Shown one piece after another: positions 52,422-58,048 of a stretch of DNA of 58,048 nucleotides. A program made the translations under genes and the position numbers. The notes below the pieces were generated by a model that was given only the letters and a program-made list of their open reading frames with translations, was not told the origin of the DNA and did not search any database. Numbering within the stretch: the stretch's first letter is position 1; each line of letters opens with the position of its first letter. The DNA comes from JBKPCD01 sp046727175. Its GTDB lineage: Bacteria; Acidobacteriota; Vicinamibacteria; Vicinamibacterales; 2-12-FULL-66-21. Location of the stretch: contig JBKPCD010000119.1 in the NCBI GenBank assembly GCA_046727175.1, positions 1 to 58,048 of the forward strand. Direction: 5' to 3'.

Positions 52422-53615
52422 TCAGGCCGAAGCAGCCGCACTGAGCGCGGCCGCGATTTCGTCATCGCCGCAGCCTGCTTCCCGCAGCACGTCGCGTGTG
52501 TGCTCGCCGAGCAGCGGCGCGCGTCTGGCGACGGACGGCGGTGTTGCGGACATTTTCAGCGGCGATCCCAGAGTTCGCAGTCGCCCGAGCGCGGGATGAT
52601 CGACGTCGACGACCATGCCGCGGCTCTGTACCTGAGGGTCGGCGAACGCCTCGGCGTAGTTGTTGATCGGCCCGCAGGGGATGCCGTGCCGATCGAAGAG
52701 CTCCAGCCAGTGCCGGCGGGACTCTCGCGCGGTGATCGCCTCGATGCGATCGACGAGCGTCGCACGATTGCGGACACGCAGGGTGTCGTTCGCGTAATCC
52801 GGAGTATCGGCCCATTCGGGGTGATCCAGAAGCCCGCACAGTCGCCGAAAGAGCCGGTCGTTCGCTGCTCCGAGGGTGATGTATCCATCCGCGCAACGGA
52901 TCGCCTGGTAGGGCGCGAGCATCCGATGCGCCGACCCGAGAGCCTCGGGAATGACGCCTTCGGAGAAGTATTGCGTCGCTTCCCACACCGACAACGCGAG
53001 CCCGGCTTCAACGAGCGACGTGTCGATGTACTGTCCGCGACCGGTCCGCTCGCGAAAGTGCAAGGCAGCGAGCACTGCGGCCAGCGCAAACATTGCGGCA
53101 CCGAGATCGGTCAGCGGCACGCCGACCTTCACCGGCGGTCCGCCGGGTTCTCCCGTCACCGACATCAGCCCCGAGACGCCCTGCGCGATCAGATCGAAGC
53201 CGCCCTTCGCCGCATCGGGACCCGTCTGGCCGTAGCCGGAAATGGACGCATAGATCAGGCGTGGATGATCGGCTGACAAGGTCGCGTAATCAAGCCCGAA
53301 ATTCTGCATGACGCCGGGGCGGTAGTTCTCGATCAGGATGTCGGTGCGCCCGACGAGCTGTCGGAAGATGCGCTGGCCGAGCGGCGTTTTCAAATCGAGG
53401 ACGATGCCGCGCTTGCCGCGATTGACGGCGTTGAAGGCTGCGCTGTCGCGACCCTTCGAGCCCGCCATCCGTCGCGTCGAGTCGCCGCCGGGCGGCTCGA
53501 CCTTGATCACGTCGGCGCCCATGTCGCATAGTTGCATCGCGCAGAAGGGGCCGGCCATCACCTGCGTGACGTCCAGCACGCGAATCCCTTCGAGCGCCGT
53601 CCGGCTCTCGGTCAT
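52422..53615 (-). CDS. CaiB/BaiF-type (class III) CoA transferase
   Basis: The 397-residue protein starts at ATG 53615. Family III features are LEGIRVLDVTQVMAGPFCAMQLCDMGADVIKVEPPGGDSTRRM, VNRGKRGIVLDLKTPLGQRIFRQLVGRTDILIENYRPGVMQNFGLDY, ISGYGQTGP and GQYIDTSLVEAGLAL, in which the Asp is the position of the acyl-CoA-forming catalytic aspartate (Asp169 of formyl-CoA transferase). It moves CoA between carboxylic acids. The substrate is unknown; formyl-CoA/oxalate is one possibility given the oxalyl-CoA-synthetase-like gene elsewhere in the window, but the divergent enoyl-CoA hydratase suggests a carnitine- or fatty-acid-like substrate. It is divergent from that gene with only 25 bases between start codons. 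Confidence 0.9.
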   Translation of the reverse strand: MTESRTALEGIRVLDVTQVMAGPFCAMQLCDMGADVIKVEPPGGDSTRRMAGSKGRDSAAFNAVNRGKRGIVLDLKTPLGQRIFRQLVGRTDILIENYRPGVMQNFGLDYATLSADHPRLIYASISGYGQTGPDAAKGGFDLIAQGVSGLMSVTGEPGGPPVKVGVPLTDLGAAMFALAAVLAALHFRERTGRGQYIDTSLVEAGLALSVWEATQYFSEGVIPEALGSAHRMLAPYQAIRCADGYITLGAANDRLFRRLCGLLDHPEWADTPDYANDTLRVRNRATLVDRIEAITARESRRHWLELFDRHGIPCGPINNYAEAFADPQVQSRGMVVDVDHPALGRLRTLGSPLKMSATPPSVARRAPLLGEHTRDVLREAGCGDDEIAAALSAAASA

Positions 53616-53640
53616 TCCTCTGTGCTCCGTGTGAGGTTCC

Positions 53641-54438
53641 GTGTCCAATTCAGAAGCGCTGTTCGCCGTGGAAGGCCCGCTCGCGTTCCTGACGTTCAAT
53701 CGCCCCGAGGCCCGGAACGCGCTGACGTGGGCGATGTACGACGCGTTGATCGCCGCATGTGACGAGGTCGATGACGCGCAGAACGTCCGCGTCTTCGTCG
53801 TCCGTGCGGCGGGCGATGCGTTTGCCGCCGGTACCGACATCCGCCAGTTCACCGGCTTCGCCTCCGGTGAGGACGGCATTGCCTACGAGCGGCGGCTGGA
53901 TGCCGTCATCGATCGGCTCGAGCGCGTCGCCGTTCCGACAATCGCACAGGTTCACGGCGTCGCCGCCGGCGGTGGCTGCGCGATCGCCCTCACCTGCGAT
54001 CTCCGCGTCTGCACGCCGAGCGCGCGGTTCGGCGTGCCGATCGCGCGAACGCTCGGGAACTGTCTGTCGGCCACCAACTATGCGCGACTCGTCGATCTCA
54101 TCGGCCCTGCGCGGACGAAAGACCTGCTGTTCACAGGCCGCTTCGTCGATGCGGCCGAGGCGCAGTCGCTCGGCCTCGTGACGCGGATTGCCGACGTTCA
54201 CGAGATCGACGAAGCGGTCCGCGCGCTCGCCCTCGAGATCGCGTCGAACGCTCCCATGACGTTGCGCGTCACCAAAGAATCCCTTCGCCGCATCGCCCTG
54301 CATCGCCGGCTCGGCGCGCACGCGGCTGACGATCTCGTTGCCTCATGTTACGCGAGCCAGGATTTTCGGGAAGGGGTTGCCGCCTTTCTGGAGAAGCGGA
54401 AGCCGCGATTCACCGGGGCGTTGAACAACCCCCGGTAG
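53641..54438 (+). CDS. Enoyl-CoA hydratase/isomerase-family protein
   Basis: GTG 53641 opens a 265-residue crotonase-fold protein: LAFLTFNRPEARNALTWAMYDALIAACDEVD, AAGDAFAAGTDIRQFTGF (first oxyanion-loop region) and VAAGGGCAIALTCDLRVCTPSARFGVPIARTLGN (second). The usual catalytic Glu pair is not obvious; the second position reads RTLGN, so isomerase or dehalogenase-like chemistry is as likely as hydration. The C-terminal helix RLGAHAADDLVASCYASQDFREGVAAFLEKRKPRF is typical. It is divergent from the CaiB-like CoA transferase; the pair resembles CaiB/CaiD partners in carnitine metabolism, without other evidence for that pathway. Confidence 0.88.
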   Translation: MSNSEALFAVEGPLAFLTFNRPEARNALTWAMYDALIAACDEVDDAQNVRVFVVRAAGDAFAAGTDIRQFTGFASGEDGIAYERRLDAVIDRLERVAVPTIAQVHGVAAGGGCAIALTCDLRVCTPSARFGVPIARTLGNCLSATNYARLVDLIGPARTKDLLFTGRFVDAAEAQSLGLVTRIADVHEIDEAVRALALEIASNAPMTLRVTKESLRRIALHRRLGAHAADDLVASCYASQDFREGVAAFLEKRKPRFTGALNNPR

Positions 54439-54590
54439 CTCGGTAGCTCGGTAGTGGCGGCTGCGGCTGCGGCGCGCCGCGAATGCGGTCCCGCCGCGCG
54501 AGCGGGGGTGGGGCCCCCGCGAGCATTGAGAAAAGATGCTCGGTGGCTCGGGATTCGGAATTCGGGGTTCGGAGTTCGCGGTTGGTGGAT
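54434..54590. repeat. Composite spacer: GGTAGCTC units, dispersed GC-rich element (54499-54534) and GGnTTCG heptamers
   Basis: CGGTAGCT units (54434-54457) come from the end of the enoyl-CoA hydratase gene. CGAGCGGGGGTGGGGCCCCC with GCGAGCATTGAGAAAA (54499-54534) is a copy of the element at 14246-14279. Units GGATTCG, GAATTCG, GGGTTCG and GAGTTCG follow (54548-54578) with 7-base spacing. The remaining bases to 54697 show nothing else, and no gene lies in this 259-base convergent gap. Confidence 0.75.
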
Positions 54591-54697
54591 CCGTTGTCGC
54601 CGCTCGGAAATCATCGGTCGCTCGGGGTTCGCTGGTGCGGTCAATTCGTTTCACGATTCGAGACAGGTTGACGAGCCACGAACTAACGAGCTGCCGA

Positions 54698-56344
54698 TCA
54701 CCGCGGTCTACTGACGCGGAGATCGAGCGCCTGCTCTTCGTCGAGGCTCAAGGCGATGCGTTCGCCTACCTCGATGAGTTGTGCGACGCGATCCCCGGCG
54801 CGTGGATCCGGTCTCGCGGTGGTCTGAGAGATTGCGACGATGAAATAATCTCCGGCGCGCTGCGGACCGACCCGGTATGCCCCTGCCGCAGACGATGTGG
54901 CGATCGGGAATTCGAACATCCGTGGCCATCGCGAGCGATCGGCGGGGATCATCACGACCTGCGCGCCTCGAACCGGGTTGCCTCGCTCGTCGAGCACCCG
55001 ACCTGTGACGCTCGCGCCGCGCGTGCTCAGGACGACCTCCAAACGCGAAGGATCGTCATTGGCCTTGAATTCGGTCGGCACGTCGATGATGTCCTTGCCG
55101 GCGTAGCGAATGGACTTCACGTACCATCCTCGCGGCACGTTCGCAAATTCGAGCGTTCTTGCGCCGAACAGGCCGGCCAGGATGAACTCGCCGTCTTTGT
55201 CGGCAGTCCCGCTCCGACTGCTTCCCACGCCGGGCAACGGGTCGTCCGCCAGACGAGCGGCAATCAAGATGGGCGCATAACCAGGCGTCTGACGGAGAGG
55301 GAGGGATGGATCCTCCGGCACGATCCGCCCCACAACGTCGACGCCTTTCACCATTGACACGATGACGTTGTCGAGGTCCGACTTGTCAAGATGAATTGGC
55401 AGGTACCCGAATTCCTCATCGCGACGGTCCTGCCGTCTATTCCGACCGCCGATCGACGCCTCAATCGCGAAGTCGCCTGGAGCGACATCTCGAATCATGA
55501 ACCGGCCATCGGCGCCTACCCCGATTCCAGTGCCGGATGTGCTGCTTCGCTCGAACTTCGTCAGGCCCACGCGAGCGCCTGCGGCTGGCGCTCCAGACGA
55601 GTCGAGGACAATTCCTGAAACCGTCAGCGTCCGGCCTCGCCGCATCTGGATCTCGATGTCGTCGACGTCGGAAGTCTCGAGGGTCACTGGCTCTGCTTCC
55701 GCTCTGTCTGCTGCGGCGGGATAACAGGTACGGAGGAATCGCTCACGGCGCCGCGCCGCCGTCCCCAGCGATCCCAATGACGGATCGGCGCAGACGATGT
55801 AACGTCCCGGCTCGAGATTGAAGACGCGAATCTGCCCGCGGTCATCGGTGCTTTGCATGAGCGACGAATGGATTTCTCGTCCGCTGTCGATGGACTCGAG
55901 GACGATCCGGACGCGCGAAAGAGGCTCACCCCATTCGTCGACGACCCGCAGCGTCATCGCGAGCGCCCGTGGAAGCGCGAGATCAACTTTCTCGTGAACC
56001 TCGCCTTCCTTCAACGCGAGCGGATCGCTCAAACCCGCCGCTTTTCGCAGCGACTGTGGCAGATGTGTCGCGCGGAATTCTCCTGGTTCGACGAATCCGT
56101 CGTACGAGCCAGCGCGCAGTCCCGTGAACTGGAATCGACCTTCGTCATCGGCCCGGGCAGTGATCGAGGTGCTGCTGTCGATCATGCGGATGCTGACGAG
56201 CGCGCGCGACATGGGTTGGCCGCTCACCTTGTCGACGACACGACCGCGGATCTCGCTCGTGCCGGGTCGCGTCGGGCCGGATGAGAGTTCTTGCAAAGCT
56301 TGGGCGAGCATCATCGACAGAAGAAAGGCGGGCACGCTCGTCAT
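54698..56344 (-). CDS. Exported carboxypeptidase-regulatory-like domain protein, paralog A
   Basis: The 548-residue protein has a short hydrophobic N-terminus (SVPAFLLSMMLAQAL) and four or five regulatory-like beta-sandwich units: IRGRVVDKVSGQPMSRALVSIRM; MTLRVVDEWGEPLSRVRIVLES; VSGIVLDSSGAPAAGARVGLTK; VTGRVLDERGNPVRGAQVVMIPAD. Each is followed by a GRYIVCAD/GDFAIEAS-type strand. A conserved RFLRTCYPAAADRAEAEPVTLETSDVDDIEIQM segment is shared with the gene upstream. No catalytic domain is present. Its ATG overlaps the stop of paralog B by 4 bases, so the two are co-translated. Function is unknown; probably cell-surface or periplasmic ligand binding. Confidence 0.82.
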   Translation of the reverse strand: MTSVPAFLLSMMLAQALQELSSGPTRPGTSEIRGRVVDKVSGQPMSRALVSIRMIDSSTSITARADDEGRFQFTGLRAGSYDGFVEPGEFRATHLPQSLRKAAGLSDPLALKEGEVHEKVDLALPRALAMTLRVVDEWGEPLSRVRIVLESIDSGREIHSSLMQSTDDRGQIRVFNLEPGRYIVCADPSLGSLGTAARRRERFLRTCYPAAADRAEAEPVTLETSDVDDIEIQMRRGRTLTVSGIVLDSSGAPAAGARVGLTKFERSSTSGTGIGVGADGRFMIRDVAPGDFAIEASIGGRNRRQDRRDEEFGYLPIHLDKSDLDNVIVSMVKGVDVVGRIVPEDPSLPLRQTPGYAPILIAARLADDPLPGVGSSRSGTADKDGEFILAGLFGARTLEFANVPRGWYVKSIRYAGKDIIDVPTEFKANDDPSRLEVVLSTRGASVTGRVLDERGNPVRGAQVVMIPADRSRWPRMFEFPIATSSAAGAYRVGPQRAGDYFIVAISQTTARPDPRAGDRVAQLIEVGERIALSLDEEQALDLRVSRPR

Positions 56345-58047
56345 GGTTGTCTCGGGCGCAGTGCGGTCATGCGCAGGTTGATTGTCCGGTCATCGCCTTC
56401 GACGAACGTGACGCGCGTCGAGGCGGCAACGAGATCGTCGATCCGCTTGCGCCGAGAATCCGTGAATCTGGCCGGATCGAACACGAGCAGGGTGTACTCG
56501 TCCGTGCTCAGCGCGGCCAGAAGGTAGTCGCCTGGGACGATTGCGTCCAGCTTCAGTGTCCCGTCGCGAGTCGGCTGATTGAGGTCGTGTCTCATCGAGC
56601 CATTCCATCGGGTCGGGTCAGCAGGAAGCACAGACAATCCATAGTCGGTGACAGGACGTCCTTCGTCGTCGACGACCCGCACGGAGGGCCGAGCGACACG
56701 ATTCGTGACGACGAGCTCCAATCGAGGTGGCTCAGGGACGCTGCCGAAATCGGTCGGCACGGCAGTGATGTCGCGTTCGCCAACTCGAACCGACCGAAGC
56801 AGCCATCCTTCCGGCAAGCCGCTCATTTCGATGACGAGCGGTAATCCTCGCTGAATTTCCGTCAGCTCGAATCGGAGCTTCTCGTCGACAGCCGCGGACT
56901 GCGGACGGCCGCTCATTTGCAACAAGGCGGGACCGAGAACGCCGGCATGCACGCGCATCCGCAATCCCTTCGATGCAGGCGGCGAAGGACCATCGAACGA
57001 GACGCGCCCCTCGACTTTGAGGCTCTTGGAGAGCGCAATCGTGAGGCCCGTCACGTCGGTGCCGACGACATCTACGAATGCGTATCCGAATTCACGCTCG
57101 CGCGCAGGTGGACGCGTGTCAGTGGGATTCATCGGTCCGCCGAGGTAGCCGGTGACGATATACCGTCCCGCCGTCAAGCCGCGCAGGACGAATCGACCCC
57201 CCGTGCTCGTCCCGCCGGACGAGACGGAACGATCCTCCAGCTCGTTCGCATTGATGTTGACGCCACCGGCCGGTTCTCCGGCCGCGTCCACAACCGATCC
57301 CGACAGCGTGAACGTTCCGCTTCGCTGCACGCGAATGTCGATTCCGACGGCATCTTTCGACGTCAGAATGACGTCGGCGGCGTTGGCGTCGGACAACGAT
57401 GCGGGATGACATGTCCGAACGAAGCGAGACGAGTCGCTCCAGCGCGGTTCGCGCTCACCTTGCGCCGTCGCACAGACGCGATATCGGCCCGGTGTGAGCC
57501 CATACAAACGAAACTCGCCGCGATCGTCCGAATAAGCGCCGTCCCCCGCGCCAGGGACGCCGTCCGGACGAACAGCGTGGACCCGGACGTTTGACATTGG
57601 CTGATCCCACGGGTCGAGCACCCGTCCTTCGATTGCCAGCGCGCGCCGGAGTGCGATGTCGACTCCAGATCGCACTTCGCCGTCCTTCACGTCAACACCG
57701 GATCGTGACGGAGACGAAAACAGTGTCATCGGCGACGACTTGCCGAACGCCTGCCGAAGATGTGTCGCTCGCAGCTCACCAGGTCCGGCTGTGACGCCGT
57801 ACTCCCCCGGCTCGATGCCGTTGAACTCGTAGCGGCCATCGGCATCGGTCAGAGTCTCGGTTGGTGCCGAACCGCCGTTCGGTGTGAGCGTCACGATCGC
57901 GCGCGCGAGCGGTCGACCGGACTCTTGCTCCGTGACCCGGCCTGTAATGGACGCCGAGCCACGGCGTGAGGGTGCAGTGTCACGGGGCGGCGCAGGCTGC
58001 TGCAATTGCGCTGCGGTCACGAGCAGGAGCAGGATCGCGGTGTACAT
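56341..58047 (-). CDS. Exported carboxypeptidase-regulatory-like domain protein, paralog B (start at window edge)
   Basis: The ATG lies at 58047, one base from the window end, and opens a short signal (MYTAILLLLVTAAQLQQ), so the gene is probably complete. Its 568 residues repeat the architecture of paralog A: ITGRVTEQESGRPLARAIVTLTP, IEGRVLDPWDQPMSNVRVHAVRP, LSGSVVDAAGEPAGGVNINANE, VRVVDDEGRPVTDYGLSVLPAD, and the shared SSRFVRTCHPASLSDANAADVILTSKDAVGIDIRVQ segment. The two genes arose by tandem duplication and kept a 4-base overlap. Other proteins of this group stand at 9849 and, as N-terminal domain, in the receptor at 3750. Confidence 0.82.
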   Translation of the reverse strand: MYTAILLLLVTAAQLQQPAPPRDTAPSRRGSASITGRVTEQESGRPLARAIVTLTPNGGSAPTETLTDADGRYEFNGIEPGEYGVTAGPGELRATHLRQAFGKSSPMTLFSSPSRSGVDVKDGEVRSGVDIALRRALAIEGRVLDPWDQPMSNVRVHAVRPDGVPGAGDGAYSDDRGEFRLYGLTPGRYRVCATAQGEREPRWSDSSRFVRTCHPASLSDANAADVILTSKDAVGIDIRVQRSGTFTLSGSVVDAAGEPAGGVNINANELEDRSVSSGGTSTGGRFVLRGLTAGRYIVTGYLGGPMNPTDTRPPAREREFGYAFVDVVGTDVTGLTIALSKSLKVEGRVSFDGPSPPASKGLRMRVHAGVLGPALLQMSGRPQSAAVDEKLRFELTEIQRGLPLVIEMSGLPEGWLLRSVRVGERDITAVPTDFGSVPEPPRLELVVTNRVARPSVRVVDDEGRPVTDYGLSVLPADPTRWNGSMRHDLNQPTRDGTLKLDAIVPGDYLLAALSTDEYTLLVFDPARFTDSRRKRIDDLVAASTRVTFVEGDDRTINLRMTALRPRQP

Positions 58048-58048
58048 G

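Overview
The window is GC-rich with dense, mostly single-copy metabolic genes. It carries no rRNA, tRNA, CRISPR array, insertion sequence or phage gene that I can recognise. The gene families point to a soil-type Acidobacteriota, probably class Vicinamibacteria. They include a giant TonB-type receptor with an N-terminal carboxypeptidase-regulatory domain, several large secreted proteins built from the same domain, PQQ dehydrogenase plus cytochrome c, an S46 peptidase, UdgX and many Tat-exported enzymes. This taxonomic call is inference from gene content only.

Layout. 1-9.1 kb: a cut flavin monooxygenase, a LuxR-type regulator broken by an amber codon, UdgX, a TonB-type receptor and a frameshifted conserved exported protein. 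9.2-12.2 kb: a Uma2 nuclease, a carboxypeptidase-regulatory repeat protein and a small exported protein with an internal TAG. 12.3-18.1 kb (minus): a co-oriented cluster of acyl/oxalyl-CoA synthetase, ketopantoate-reductase-like protein, oxalate/formate-type transporter and malate-synthase-like protein, which together suggest C2 (oxalate/glyoxylate) metabolism. 18.2-18.8 kb: an AhpD/carboxymuconolactone-decarboxylase-like protein whose second redox cysteine is an in-frame TGA followed by a well-placed stem-loop; I read it as a CxxU selenoprotein. 19-25 kb: a frameshifted intradiol dioxygenase, a TRAP transporter (DctP plus a frameshifted DctQM fusion) and a membrane spermidine-synthase-like protein. 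25-31.7 kb: an exported hydrolase with a duplicated palindrome in its leader, a GAF-PAS hybrid kinase overlapping a receiver/RsbW-like protein, and an MFS transporter. 32-43.7 kb: peptidase, amidase, AlkZ-like glycosylase, membrane acyltransferase-like protein, NHL/M23-like protein, cyclase, AraC plus VOC pair and esterase. 44-58 kb: cytochrome c and PQQ dehydrogenase, two joined gene remnants (vanadium haloperoxidase and TPR/TolB-like), ROK kinase, S46 peptidase, CoA transferase divergent from an enoyl-CoA hydratase, and two tandem carboxypeptidase-regulatory proteins.

Two things stand out besides the genes. Many intergenic spacers carry degenerate tandem repeats of about 7-8 bases, often facing an inverted partner arm, and each spacer uses a different unit. 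They run into the ends or starts of neighbouring genes. A second, GC-rich palindromic repeat family is dispersed over the window. In addition, eight single-base lesions (three C-to-T-type stops and five one-base frameshifts) break otherwise conserved genes. They are either real decay or residual assembly error, and this has to be settled before the broken genes are called pseudogenes. The TGA in the AhpD-like gene is of a different kind because it replaces a catalytic cysteine and has a candidate bSECIS element.
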